This document shows, piece by piece, positions 40,528 to 50,294 of a stretch of 60,465 nucleotides of DNA; positions within the stretch are counted from its first letter, which is position 1; each line of letters opens with the position of its first letter. Source of the stretch: Lysobacteraceae bacterium NML91-0213 (GTDB taxonomy: Bacteria; Pseudomonadota; Gammaproteobacteria; Xanthomonadales; Xanthomonadaceae); contig NWQL01000004.1 of the NCBI GenBank assembly GCA_002798175.1, positions 468,123 through 528,587 on the forward strand, given 5' to 3'. Below the pieces are notes generated by a model. The model did not search any database. It was given only the letters and a program-made list of their open reading frames with translations, and was not told where the DNA came from. Made by a program: the position numbers and the translations under genes.

Positions 40528-40686
40528 TCAGACCCTGCGGCCACGGATCATGGAGATCACGGCAAGCACCAGGAACACCACGAACAGGATCCACGCGATG
40601 TTGCTCGCGGCACCGGCGATGCCGCTGAAGCCCAGCACGGCGGCGATGATGGCGATGACGAAGAAGATGACGGCATAGCTGAGCAT
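40528..40686 (-). CDS. DUF1328 small membrane protein (YtjA-like)
   Basis: A 52-residue protein missed by most length cut-offs. It has two hydrophobic helices ([19 protein letters not shown] and [17 protein letters not shown]) joined by SGIAGAASN and ends in RGRRV. This is the exact layout of DUF1328/YtjA proteins, which are often stress- or stationary-phase-induced. A purine-rich GGGAGA lies before the ATG and a good terminator follows. Role unknown. Confidence 0.9.
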   Translation of the reverse strand: MLSYAVIFFVIAIIAAVLGFSGIAGAASNIAWILFVVFLVLAVISMIRGRRV

Positions 40687-40749
40687 CGGGGGTCTCCCTG
40701 GTGTGTGCCGGAAGTGGCGTGGCCCCCATCGTGGCCCAGCCCCCGGTCA

Positions 40750-41760
40750 TCATCGGGTGAGGGCGTATCCGCGTTGCCAGCTCGCCTTCAGCCGGATGAG
40801 ACCCTCGTGAATCGAGACCCGTGGCACGTAGCCGAAGTCGCGCGTGGCCGGCGCCATGTCGTACCAGTGGGTGGTGGCCAGCTGTTCGGCGAGGAAGCGC
40901 GTCATCGGCGGTTCGTCGCCGCGGCGCAGCAGCGGCCACAGGGCTTCGCACGCGGCACCGACGGCATAGGCGGCGCGGAACGGAATGGTCTTCTCCACCC
41001 GCGGTGCACCGGCGGCCTCGAGCAGCGCGTTGACGATGTCGCGCACGGCCATCGGCTCGCCGTTGCTGATGAAGTAGGCGCGGCCGGCGCAGGCGGCACC
41101 GGGTTCCAGATGCGTGAACGCATCCAGATGCGCCTGCGCCGCGTTGTCGATGTAGGTGGTGTCGATGCGGTTCCTGCCATCGCCGACGAAGCGCAGCCGC
41201 CCCGCATGCGCGCGCTCCACCAGCCGCGGCAGCAGCTGGTTGTCGCCCGGCCCCCAGATCAGCCGCGGGCGCAGCGCGATGGTGGCGAGCGCCGCATCGT
41301 TGGCCGCCAGCACCTCCTCCTCGGCGATGCGCTTGGTCGCCGCGTACGGCGCCTTCAGGTCCTCGCCATAGGGTACGGTGTCCGCGGTGCCACCCTCGAC
41401 CGGACGGGTGGCGCGGTGGGTGACGCTGGGCGTGGACGTGTAGATGAGCCGAGCGATGCCATGCGCGCGGCAGGCCTCGAGCACGTTGCGGGTGCCGACC
41501 ACGTTGGCCTGGTGGTAGCTGTCATAGCTGCCCCAGGCGCCGGCCTTCGCCGCGTTGTGGAACACGGCGTCGGCGCCGGCGAGCGCGGCGCGCACGGCCG
41601 CCGTGTCGGCCAGGTCCCCACGACGCTGCTCGACGCCGATCGCGTCGAGCGCCGGGTAATGGCCGCGGTTGAAGCTCGCCACCGCATGCCCCTGCGCCAC
41701 CAGTCCGCGGCACAGCGCCTGGCCGAGGAAGCCGCCGCCGCCGGTCACCACCACCTTCAT
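40750..41760 (-). CDS. oleD: OleD, 2-alkyl-3-ketoalkanoic acid reductase
   Basis: 336-residue extended SDR. It has the NAD(P) site [10 protein letters not shown], catalytic Ser/Thr region YTSTPSVTH, Tyr-Lys in [11 protein letters not shown] and a C-terminal half typical of the 3-beta-HSD group. In the olefin pathway OleD reduces the beta-keto acid made by OleA to the beta-hydroxy acid. The ATG overlaps the oleC stop (ATGA). Last gene of the minus-strand ole series. The assignment rests on the family plus the other three Ole proteins in the same window. Confidence 0.92.
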   Translation of the reverse strand: MKVVVTGGGGFLGQALCRGLVAQGHAVASFNRGHYPALDAIGVEQRRGDLADTAAVRAALAGADAVFHNAAKAGAWGSYDSYHQANVVGTRNVLEACRAHGIARLIYTSTPSVTHRATRPVEGGTADTVPYGEDLKAPYAATKRIAEEEVLAANDAALATIALRPRLIWGPGDNQLLPRLVERAHAGRLRFVGDGRNRIDTTYIDNAAQAHLDAFTHLEPGAACAGRAYFISNGEPMAVRDIVNALLEAAGAPRVEKTIPFRAAYAVGAACEALWPLLRRGDEPPMTRFLAEQLATTHWYDMAPATRDFGYVPRVSIHEGLIRLKASWQRGYALTR

Positions 41761-43454
41761 CGCGCCACTCCCGCGCGCCGCTCCAGCCGCCGGGTGGCCC
41801 AGGCGGCAAGCTTCTCGCGGCCGATCTTCGCGTTGTGGCGGATGTCGACCGGAAAGCCCGGGTGGAACAGGAACAGTGCGATCGACGCGGTATGCGCGTG
41901 GCGCTGGCCGAGCGTGCGCAGTTCGGCGGCGATGCGGTTGCGGGTGGCGGCGTCGCCACCGCTGCGCAGCTCCACGCACACCACCGGCAGTTGCGCGCCG
42001 GGCGCGCCGACACCGACCAGCGCGGTGCGCGCGACCTGCGGATGGGTATTGAACACCGGCTCGACCTGCTCGGTGTAGAGCGGGCCTTGTGCGGTTTCCA
42101 CGCGATGCGACTTGCGCCCGCAGAACCACAGCCGGCCGTCGTCGTCGAGCCAGCCGAGGTCGCCCATGCGGTGCACGATGCGGGTGCTGCCATCGGCCAG
42201 GGTTTCGCTGATCTTGGCCAACCGGGTCTGCGCGTCGCGGTTCCAGTAGGTATCGGTGACGGTGGGCCCGGCGACGGTGATCTCGCCGACCTCGCCATTG
42301 GCCAGCACCTCGGCCTGCGCCCAGTCGGCGACGGCGTCGTCGCGGATACGGATGATGCGCACCTCGTTGGGCGCAACGGCGCGGCCGACGCAGGTGCCGG
42401 CTCCCGTCTCGGTGCGCGTGCGCAGCGCGATCAGCTCGCGGCCCTCGATCACCGCGACGGGCAGGCACTCGGTGGCGCCGTAGGGCGTCCAGAAGCTGGC
42501 ATCGTCGGGCAGCAGCTCGCGCATCCGCGCAACCACGTCGCCGGGCACCGGGGCGCCGGCCGAGGTCACCCGCCGCAGCGTCGGCAGCGGCCGGCCGTGT
42601 TCGGCCAGCACCCGCATCAGCGCCGGCGAACCGAACAGCTGGTCGACCCCGAAGCGCTCGATCGCGCGATGCAGCTTGAGCGGATCCGCCGATGCCGGGC
42701 GGGTCGGATCCATGTCGGGAATGATCGAGGTGAGCCCCAGCGCGGGATCGAACAGCGCGAACGGCGGGAAGGTCGGCAGGTCGACACCGCCGGGTGCGAT
42801 GCCGAAGGCGTCGCGCAGCATCCGCGCCTGGGCGACGAAATGGCGGTGCCGGTAGACCACGCCCTTGGGCACGCCGGTGGAGCCGCTGGTGAACAGGATC
42901 GCGGCGATGTCGTCGGGGTCGGTGGCGGCCAGCTGCGGCCCCGCACCGGCGCCGGCGCGCTCGACGTCGGCGAGGGTGGCATCGGCGAACCACCGGCGTG
43001 CACCGGTGGTGATGTGCACGCGCGCCGCGCGCGCCCAGCCCAGCACCACGCGGGCGACGTTGGCCAGCGGGATGCCGACGAACGCCTGGGGCTGTGCCTC
43101 GTCGAGGCACTGCCGGAGCGCGCGCCTGTCGATGCCGGGATCGACCAGCACCGGCACCGCGCCGGCCTTGAACAGCGCGAACATCAGCAGGAAGAACTCC
43201 GGGGTCGGCCGCACCATCACCACGGTGCGGGTGCCGCGCACGATGCCCTGCGTTGCCAGGCCGGCGGCGATGGCGTCGCTGCGCGCGTCGAGCTCGCGAT
43301 AGGTCAGCTGCACGTCGTAGCCGCCGTTGCGGCCGGGGCAGTGCATGGCGATGCGGTCGCCGGCGCTGGCAGCAAGTTCCGGCAGCACGGCGGCGATGTT
43401 GCAGGCGCCCACGGCGGGTGCGCCGGCGCGCGGGGAATCGGGTTCCATGGTCAT
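41757..43454 (-). CDS. oleC: OleC, beta-lactone synthetase
   Basis: 565-residue member of the acyl-CoA synthetase superfamily. The P-loop-like motif is [14 protein letters not shown], followed by [10 protein letters not shown], the hinge region [13 protein letters not shown] and a C-terminal lysine region ([10 protein letters not shown]). OleC activates the beta-hydroxy acid with ATP and closes it to a beta-lactone. Start: [11 protein letters not shown] (43454) or the ATG six bases further in. The same frame stays open another 91 codons upstream through a 21-bp tandem repeat to a GTG at 43727, so a coiled-coil N-terminal extension cannot be excluded. oleD follows with ATGA overlap. Confidence 0.92.
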   Translation of the reverse strand: MTMEPDSPRAGAPAVGACNIAAVLPELAASAGDRIAMHCPGRNGGYDVQLTYRELDARSDAIAAGLATQGIVRGTRTVVMVRPTPEFFLLMFALFKAGAVPVLVDPGIDRRALRQCLDEAQPQAFVGIPLANVARVVLGWARAARVHITTGARRWFADATLADVERAGAGAGPQLAATDPDDIAAILFTSGSTGVPKGVVYRHRHFVAQARMLRDAFGIAPGGVDLPTFPPFALFDPALGLTSIIPDMDPTRPASADPLKLHRAIERFGVDQLFGSPALMRVLAEHGRPLPTLRRVTSAGAPVPGDVVARMRELLPDDASFWTPYGATECLPVAVIEGRELIALRTRTETGAGTCVGRAVAPNEVRIIRIRDDAVADWAQAEVLANGEVGEITVAGPTVTDTYWNRDAQTRLAKISETLADGSTRIVHRMGDLGWLDDDGRLWFCGRKSHRVETAQGPLYTEQVEPVFNTHPQVARTALVGVGAPGAQLPVVCVELRSGGDAATRNRIAAELRTLGQRHAHTASIALFLFHPGFPVDIRHNAKIGREKLAAWATRRLERRAGVAR

Positions 43455-43839
43455 GGTCGCAAGGATACAGGCGGGCCACGGCCCCTCCCCGGTCGCGGAA
43501 CGCGCGCCTGCAGGCGCCGCACCCTGCCCCTCACGCATGACGTCTGCGACCTCATGGGTGACGTCCGCCACCTCGCGCGTCATATCGCGGACCTCACGCA
43601 TGACGTCCAGGACCTCATGGATGAAGTTCCGGACCTCATGGATGACGTCCACGACCCCGTCGATGACGTCGCCGACCTCATCGATCAGGTCCGCGATATG
43701 AACGATGACGTCAATGACGTCGCGCACGAGGTCATTGACCCAATCAGTGGAACGATCGCCGATGAAGGCCGGTCATTGCCGGCGCCGCGGCGAGCGCGGA
43801 AAATCGCGCGCCCATCCCCGACCCTTCGCGGCCGCACGC
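43455..43839. other. oleC/YkgJ divergent region dominated by a tandem repeat
   Basis: The 385 bases between the chosen oleC start and the divergent YkgJ start contain the 21-bp array (43529-43738) and about 75 and 100 bases of flanking DNA. No promoter could be singled out. The array is open in several frames on both strands. Confidence 0.6.
43529..43738. repeat. 21-bp tandem repeat, 10 degenerate units
   Basis: Ten head-to-tail units of exactly 21 bases with consensus close to CCTCATGGATGACGTCCGCGA; the first begins at 43529 and the last ends at 43738. Units 1-7 are best conserved and 9-10 are the most diverged. Because 21 is divisible by 3 the array codes for heptads: (M/I)DDVxDL on the plus strand and (I/M)(H/R)EVxDV on the minus strand, both amphipathic coiled-coil-like. 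The minus frame runs into oleC without a stop. TGACGTC recurs in most units. Confidence 0.9.
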
Positions 43840-44268
43840 ATGCCCCATCCGTGCCTTGTCTGCGGCGCCTGCTGCGCCACCTTCCGCGTCGCGTTCCACT
43901 GGTCGGAGGCAGACCCCGCACTGGGCGGCCCGGTGCCCGCCGCACTGACCGAGCCGCTCGATCCGCACCGGTTGGTGATGCGCGGCACCCGCTCGCTGCC
44001 TTCGCGCTGCACGGCGCTGGATGCCGAGATCGGCGTGCGTGCCGGCTGCACGATCTATCCGTCGCGGCCGTCGGTGTGCCGCGAGGTGGAGGCGTCCTGG
44101 GAGCACGGCCGACCGAGCCCGCAATGCGACCGCGCCCGTACCGCCCATGGCCTGGCGCCGCTGCAGCCAGGCGACTGGGCCTGGCGCGAGGCCGCCAACG
44201 ACGGCTGGCCCGACGACGGCGACCACGACCGCGATCCGCCCACCCCGGCGCCGCCGCTGGCGGCGTGA
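43840..44268 (+). CDS. YkgJ-family cysteine-cluster protein
   Basis: 142 residues with the YkgJ cysteine pattern, CLVCGACC near the N-terminus, then SRCTALD, AGCTIYPSRPSVCREVE and SPQCDRAR, which probably binds a metal or Fe-S cluster. The family is widespread and its function unknown. The ATG gives MPHPCLVCG, which fits the family start. The acidic tail (DDGDHDRDPPTPAPP) is low-complexity. Divergent from oleC across the 21-bp array and followed by decayed DNA. Confidence 0.85.
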   Translation: MPHPCLVCGACCATFRVAFHWSEADPALGGPVPAALTEPLDPHRLVMRGTRSLPSRCTALDAEIGVRAGCTIYPSRPSVCREVEASWEHGRPSPQCDRARTAHGLAPLQPGDWAWREAANDGWPDDGDHDRDPPTPAPPLAA

Positions 44269-44370
44269 GGCATGGGGCTGGTCGGCGCTTCGCCGGCCAT
44301 CGCCCGGATCGGGGCCAAAAGGGAGCCCGAGGCTGGCATAGGCCAGCAGCCACCAGGCCAGCGGAATCGG

Positions 44371-44466
44371 CTACGTACCGAGTACCGCAAGGCGCAGCCG
44401 GAGTGGGAAGTGCTGCTCGACCTCGACGCGCTCAACAAGGCCGAAGGCGAGAACCGGGTGTGGCAT
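44371..44466 (+). pseudogene. Remnant of an S9A prolyl-oligopeptidase gene
   Basis: A 32-codon stretch reads TEYRKAQPEWEVLLDLDAL followed by NKAEGENRVWH. This matches, from memory of the family, the N-terminal propeller entry of prolyl-oligopeptidase-like enzymes (YR-A-P-W-VLLD-DAL-KAEGENWVW). Before it the frame shows no similarity and after it the sequence runs straight into the interspersed repeat. It is therefore a broken fragment, cut by the repeat on the right. Family call is by pattern only. Confidence 0.6.
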
Positions 44467-44487
44467 GTCCGGCGGCCGTGGGAGCTT

Positions 44488-44622
44488 CTTCGGCGTGCGC
44501 GCCGCCCGTCGCGCGCACCGGGGGGTGTGCTCCCCCGGCCGGAGTCCGCGTCCGGCTACCACGGCCGGCCGCCGGCCATCCATGGCCGGCTGGGAGCACA
44601 CCCCCCGCTGCACGCGCCGGCC
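44488..44622. repeat. Interspersed repeat, module 2 as an inverted pair
   Basis: The left arm (about 44490-44541, CGCGCACCGGGGGGTGTGCT then CCCCCGGCC) is the inverted copy of module 2 at 5072-5108. The right arm (about 44587-44622, CCGGCTGGGAGCACACCCCC then CGCTGCACGCGC) is a degenerate direct copy. They can pair into a long hairpin with a loop rich in GGCCGGC. Confidence 0.75.
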
Positions 44623-44711
44623 CCGAGGTTCGCCGGCTTCGGCACGAAGGGCTGGAGCGCCGGCCGACCAGACGCCTTTGATCTTTCGTCCCCACGCCCC
44701 GGCAGGTCGGA

Positions 44712-44825
44712 GCCCGCCGCGGCCACAGGGGGATGCCCAGAGCCGGCCAGGGATGGCCGGCGACGGATGTGGTAGCAGGACGCGGAGCCATCCGGCTGGG
44801 CATCCCCCTGTGGCCGCGGCGGGCC
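44712..44825. repeat. Interspersed repeat, module 1 as a perfect inverted pair
   Basis: 44712-44746 and 44792-44825 are reverse complements over about 33 bases (GCCGCGGCCACAGGGGGATG core), with one 2-base bulge and a 45-base loop. The same module occurs once near 5019-5046. The transcript would fold into a very stable hairpin; it may end the converging YkgJ-side transcripts and those of oleB. Confidence 0.8.
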
Positions 44826-44899
44826 AACCGGGTGCTTCAGCTCCCGACTTCGCTCCCGACTTACGCCCCTGACCTGCGCGCGCCGCCGGGCCCGGCTGA

Positions 44900-45793
44900 T
44901 CACGCCTCGAGCGGGTTCGCATCCAGGAAGGCGCGGATGCGCGGCACCAGCACCTCGTGGCGGTCTTCGAGCACGTAGTGCCCGGCATCGTCGAAGGCAT
45001 GCACCTCGGCCCGGGGCAACGCGGCGCGGAAACCATCGAGGAAGTGGTGGTCGAACACGAAATCCTTCAGCCCCCAGCCGATGAAGACCGGACGGTCGGC
45101 ATAGCCCGGAAGCGCGCGACCGGCGGCTTCCAGCAGCGGCCAGGCGGCGTCGGCCGGGCCCAGCGGGATGTCCTGCATGAAACGCACGGTGGAGATGCGA
45201 TTGGCCCAGCTGTCGTACGGCGCGACATAGGCCCGGCGCACCGCCGCCGGCATCCGCCGCTCGACGCCGATCCACGACGCACCGGCGGAGAACGCGTTGA
45301 AGCCGCGGATCACCAGCTCGCCCAGTTTCAGGTCGCGGCCGAAGGCGATCTGCCAGGGCATCTTCTTGGCCGCCGGCAACGGGAACGCGGCGGTGTTGGT
45401 GATCACCAGCCGGCGCACGCGCCCGGGTGCACGCAGCGCCCAGCCGAAGCCGATCATGCCGCCCCAGTCATGCACCGCCAGCGTCACCGGGCCGGTGATG
45501 CCGAGGCGGTCGAGCACGGTGTCGAGATCGTCGATGCGCGACTGCAACGTATAGGTGTAGTCGGCATCGCCGGGCTTGTCCGACAGCCCCATGCCCACGT
45601 GGTCGGGCACGATGCAGCGATAGCGGTCGCGCAGCCCCAGCACCAGGTGGCGCCAGTAATAGCTCCACGACGGGTTGCCATGCAGCATCACCACGACCTC
45701 GCCATCGCGCGGGCCTTCGTCGAGGACATGCTGCAGCACGCCGGGCCGGACCTCGATCCGCCGGCCCTGGAACGGGTAATCGGGAAATTGCAC
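44900..45793 (-). CDS. oleB: OleB, beta-lactone decarboxylase (alpha/beta hydrolase)
   Basis: 297 residues of the haloalkane-dehalogenase-like group. The oxyanion segment is MLHGNPSWSYYWR, the nucleophile Asp109 lies in VHDWGG, the second acid is in KDFVFDHHF and the catalytic His in DDAGHYVLED. OleB removes CO2 from the beta-lactone to give the cis-olefin. A GTG at 45793 with GAAGG seven bases upstream is chosen; the upstream ATG at 45829 overlaps a TAGAAT -10-like hexamer and adds 12 residues. oleA is 5.4 kb upstream and oleC 1.4 kb downstream, an unusually open arrangement. Confidence 0.92.
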   Translation of the reverse strand: MQFPDYPFQGRRIEVRPGVLQHVLDEGPRDGEVVVMLHGNPSWSYYWRHLVLGLRDRYRCIVPDHVGMGLSDKPGDADYTYTLQSRIDDLDTVLDRLGITGPVTLAVHDWGGMIGFGWALRAPGRVRRLVITNTAAFPLPAAKKMPWQIAFGRDLKLGELVIRGFNAFSAGASWIGVERRMPAAVRRAYVAPYDSWANRISTVRFMQDIPLGPADAAWPLLEAAGRALPGYADRPVFIGWGLKDFVFDHHFLDGFRAALPRAEVHAFDDAGHYVLEDRHEVLVPRIRAFLDANPLEA

Positions 45794-45969
45794 GGCAACG
45801 CCTTCAACGCCGGAACGGCGGCGCGCCATTCTATCGTGCCGGTCCGGCGGCCCCCGCCGTGCGCCCGGCGTGTGTCAGGCAATGGGTCGTCGCGCCGCCG
45901 AGCCTGACCCGTTCACGCTGACGCCACCAAAGTGAACACCGGGCGGAGTGGCGTCTGTATGCTGCATCC

Positions 45970-46520
45970 ATGCCTCTTACCGCTCTGAAGCCCGTCGCGG
46001 GACCCCGCGACCGGCTGCGTGACGCGACCGTGTCCGCCCACCAGCGACTCGACGGGCTGCTTGCAGGCGGCCTTGCGGACATCGATACCTACCACGGCTA
46101 TCTGTGTGGAATGCACCGCTTCATCAGCGATGCCGAAGCCACGCTGGGCGAGCCGCCGCTGCGTTCGCTCTGGCTGTCGGGCGACCTGGTCGCCCTGGGC
46201 CTCCCCCCGCTGCCGCCACTCGGACGCGTGACCGCGATCGCCGACGAGGACGAGCGCCTCGGCTGGCGGTATGTGATCGCCGGCAGCAGCATGGGCGCCC
46301 GCGTGCTGGTGCGCGACGCCCGCGCGCTGGGCTTCACCGCCGACCACGGCGCCGGATTCCTTGCCCGCCATGCGATCGATGGCGAATGGCCGGGCATCGT
46401 GCGGCGCATCGGAGACGTGGCCGATGCCGACCGCGAGGCGCGCATGTGCGCCGGCGCGCTCGCCGCGTTCGCCGCCGCCGACACCTGCCTGCGCCACGCC
46501 CTGTTCCTGGATCCGACCCC

Positions 46521-46524
<4 letters not shown>
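45970..46524 (+). CDS. bphO: Heme oxygenase (biliverdin-producing), phytochrome-linked
   Basis: 184-residue bacterial heme oxygenase of the HemO/BphO/PigA type. The proximal His24 lies in ATVSAHQRLDGLL, the distal-helix Gly pair is in GWRYVIAGSSMGARVL, and the helical body has the usual length. It opens haem to biliverdin, the chromophore of bacteriophytochromes. Its TGA overlaps the ATG of the phytochrome gene (ATGA), so chromophore and apoprotein are made together. Iron release from haem is a second possible role. Confidence 0.9.
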
Positions 46525-48233
<1,709 letters not shown>

Positions 48234-48310
48234 GCCAAGCGCCACATCCGGCGCTTGGCAGGAGGCCGGTGCGGTCGCTACATTGCGCCGCCCTGTCCTG
48301 CGGCCCGTCC

Positions 48311-48952
48311 ATGTCGACCCCGTCCACCACCCCGCCCGGCATGCTGGCCGGGCTGATCTTCAGTTCCCGCTGGCTGCAGCTGCCGCTCTATCTCGGCCTG
48401 ATCGCCGCGCAGGGCGTGTACGTCGTGCTGTTCGTCAAGGAACTGTGGCACCTGATCCACGGCGCGGCCAGCCTCGGCGAGCAGGCGATCATGCTGATCG
48501 TGCTCGGCCTGATCGACGTGGTGATGATCTCCAACCTGCTGGTGATGGTGATCGTCGGCGGCTACGAGACCTTCGTGTCGCGGCTGCGGCTGGAAGGCCA
48601 CCCCGACCAGCCGGAATGGCTCTCGCACGTCAATGCCAGCGTGCTCAAGGTCAAGCTGGCGATGGCGATCATCGGCATCAGCTCGATCCACCTGCTGAAG
48701 ACCTTCATCGAGGCCGGCATGGCCGGCGGCCTGCCCACCTGCGGCACCGTCGAGGCGCTGCAGGCGGCGAAGCTGTGGATGGAAATGGGCGGCGCCGCCA
48801 ACGTGCGCACCTGCACCACCTACACCGCCGACGGGATCATGTGGCAGGCGATCATCCATGCCATATTCATCCTGTCGGCGATCGGCATCGCCTGGACCGA
48901 CCGGCTGATGCACAACGGCAACGGCCACCGCGAGAAGCACGCGGCGGCCTGA
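48311..48952 (+). CDS. YqhA-family (UPF0114) membrane protein
   Basis: 213 residues with four membrane segments and the UPF0114 pattern [18 protein letters not shown] at the start, [18 protein letters not shown] in the middle and [17 protein letters not shown] loop with three cysteines ([10 protein letters not shown] and VRTCTTY region) is an insertion relative to E. coli YqhA. Function unknown. It follows bphP at 77 bases on the same strand, so it could be cotranscribed. The inner ATG ([10 protein letters not shown]) is chosen; a start 42 bases earlier lacks support. Confidence 0.85.
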   Translation: MSTPSTTPPGMLAGLIFSSRWLQLPLYLGLIAAQGVYVVLFVKELWHLIHGAASLGEQAIMLIVLGLIDVVMISNLLVMVIVGGYETFVSRLRLEGHPDQPEWLSHVNASVLKVKLAMAIIGISSIHLLKTFIEAGMAGGLPTCGTVEALQAAKLWMEMGGAANVRTCTTYTADGIMWQAIIHAIFILSAIGIAWTDRLMHNGNGHREKHAAA

Positions 48953-48967
48953 GGCCTGCGTCCGGCA

Positions 48968-49116
48968 TCACCCGCCGCGTCCACGGCCCTGTCGAGCTGC
49001 TGGTGGGCCTTGATCAGCGCCGGCGGCATGGTCAGCGGGTCGTAGAGTCCGGCAAGGGTGCTGTCGAGGAGCGCGGCGCGGGCGTCGAGGACGTTCTCGA
49101 ACGGGATGGCAGGTTC
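48968..49116 (-). pseudogene. C-terminal remnant of a class I SAM-dependent DNA methyltransferase
   Basis: About 50 codons read VLDARAALLDSTLAGLYDPL followed by TMPPALIKAHQQLDRAVDAAG. This matches, by memory, the extreme C-terminus of large restriction-modification-type DNA methyltransferases (LADLYDPL-MP--L-KAH--LD-AVD-AY). There is no methylase body: the frame opens at the Fic stop codon. It is on the same strand as fic and abuts it, so it looks like the tail of a deleted R-M gene. Confidence 0.55.
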
Positions 49117-50197
49117 AAGCGCCCGGCCCCGGCACGGTTTCGCGGCTCAACAGGTCGAACAACGGACGGTTCACGTAATAGTTGTTGCGCCCCACGCGGG
49201 TCTTGTCGAGCACGCCATCGCGCGCCAGCTGGTCGAGGTACTTGGTGGCGGTGGCACGGGCGATGCCGAGCTCGCGTTGCAGGAACTCGACGCGGGTGTA
49301 CGGGTGGTTGAACAGGTTGTTGAGAAGGTCCTGGCTGTAGAACCGGTACTCCCTACGCAGGTATTGCTTGGTGTCCTGCAGCAGAGCCTTGATCGCCTGC
49401 ACGGTGTCGATGGTTTCGGCCGCGGTGGTGGACACGGCCTCCAGCATGTACAGCACCCAGTCTTCCCAGGCATCGTCGTCGCGCACCGCCTGCAGCAGGC
49501 GGTAGTAGTCCGGCTTGGTACGCACGATGTGCCGGCTGAGGTAGAGCACGGGGATGTCGAGCAGGCCCTCCTTGACCAGATACAGCACGTTGACGATGCG
49601 GCCCGTGCGCCCATTGCCGTCGTAAAAGGGATGGATGCTCTCGAACTGGTGGTGGATCAGGGCCATCTTGACCAAAGGGTCGATCGCGAACGCCGGTTCA
49701 TCGTGCATGAAGCCCTCAAGGGCGCCCATCAGCCGGCGCACGTCGTTGGCATCCTGCGGTGGCTCGTAGACCAGCTGCCCGGCGGCATCGCGCAATGCCG
49801 TGCCGGGGAGCTTGCGCAGGCCGGCTCGGTTGCACTCAAGCTGTTCCTGGATGTCGAGGATGGTGTTGAGGGTGAGCAGGCCGGTCCCCTTCACGCGCTC
49901 GTGGCCGGCGCGCAGCGCCTGGCGATAGCGCAGGACTTCCTTGACCGCCGTGCCGACGGCATCGCTGGCTTCTTCGTCGCGATAGAGATCGTCCTGAGTG
50001 GTGACGATGTTCTCGATGGCCGAACTGTCCCGTGCTTCCTGCAGGGTCAGGGTGTTGATGAGGATGTTCTGGTTGGGAATGCTGGCGGCCACGCCCTTGA
50101 GCTCGGCCAGCCGGCGATTGGCTTCCACCAGACGCCGGAAGATCGGCACGGTTTCAAACCGCTGCGGGTCCAGGCCGGACAGGGGAGGCAGGGGCAT
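49115..50197 (-). CDS. Fic-family protein adenylyltransferase with C-terminal winged helix
   Basis: 360 residues. The N-terminal Fic_N region has the inhibitory motif S-x3-E-N (SSAIEN, 58-63), the catalytic Fic motif is HPFYDGNGRTGR (189-200), and a C-terminal winged-helix domain follows (about 290-345, EFLQRELGIARATATKYLDQL). Fic enzymes attach AMP to hydroxyl side chains; the N-terminal inhibitory helix marks a class II, self-restrained enzyme. The gene is visibly less GC-rich than its neighbours and sits beside a methylase remnant, which suggests transfer. A palindrome covers its promoter. The target is unknown. Active-site motif complete. Confidence 0.92.
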   Translation of the reverse strand: MPLPPLSGLDPQRFETVPIFRRLVEANRRLAELKGVAASIPNQNILINTLTLQEARDSSAIENIVTTQDDLYRDEEASDAVGTAVKEVLRYRQALRAGHERVKGTGLLTLNTILDIQEQLECNRAGLRKLPGTALRDAAGQLVYEPPQDANDVRRLMGALEGFMHDEPAFAIDPLVKMALIHHQFESIHPFYDGNGRTGRIVNVLYLVKEGLLDIPVLYLSRHIVRTKPDYYRLLQAVRDDDAWEDWVLYMLEAVSTTAAETIDTVQAIKALLQDTKQYLRREYRFYSQDLLNNLFNHPYTRVEFLQRELGIARATATKYLDQLARDGVLDKTRVGRNNYYVNRPLFDLLSRETVPGPGA

Positions 50198-50230
50198 GCC
50201 GGAGTCCTCGTGGACAGGAAACCCGGATTC

Positions 50231-50258
50231 TTATACACATCGCCGGCGACGTGTACAA
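50231..50258 (-). promoter_or_regulatory. Palindromic promoter/operator of the fic gene
   Basis: A 28-bp dyad with arms TTATACAC and GTGTACAA around a CGCCGGCG core; 24 of 28 positions are symmetric. Read on the minus strand it contains TTGTAC, a 17-bp spacer and TATAAG, a good sigma-70 promoter lying wholly within or at the edge of the dyad, about 33 bases before the fic ATG. A bound dimer would block RNA polymerase. Confidence 0.7.
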
Positions 50259-50294
50259 ATTCCGGCGTTTTTCAGGCACGTCCCATGCGTTGCC

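Larger units (their letters stand above)
44269..44899. other. Decayed intergenic region with a gene remnant and large inverted repeats
   Basis: The 631 bases between the YkgJ stop and the oleB stop hold a peptidase remnant (44371-44466) and two large hairpin-forming repeat pairs (44488-44622 and 44712-44825). The rest is GC-rich and codes for nothing I recognise. Confidence 0.7.

Noticed and set aside
43539..43701. Plus-strand frame in the 21-bp array (Thr/Ser/Met-rich, MTSATSW start)
   Set aside because: Third reading of the same repeat, low-complexity, no ribosome site; the two heptad-coding frames are more coherent, and even those are unproven.
43529..43738. CRISPR array
   Set aside because: The 21-bp units are directly contiguous without spacers and no cas gene is present.
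41835..44681. Plus-strand open frame of 948 codons opposite oleC
   Set aside because: It runs antisense through oleC, the tandem repeat and YkgJ without any protein similarity; a high-GC shadow.
45794..45829. ATG at 45829 as the oleB start
   Set aside because: It overlaps a TAGAAT -10-like hexamer and has no ribosome site, whereas the GTG at 45793 has GAAGG at seven bases; the -10 alone is weak, so this remains a judgement.
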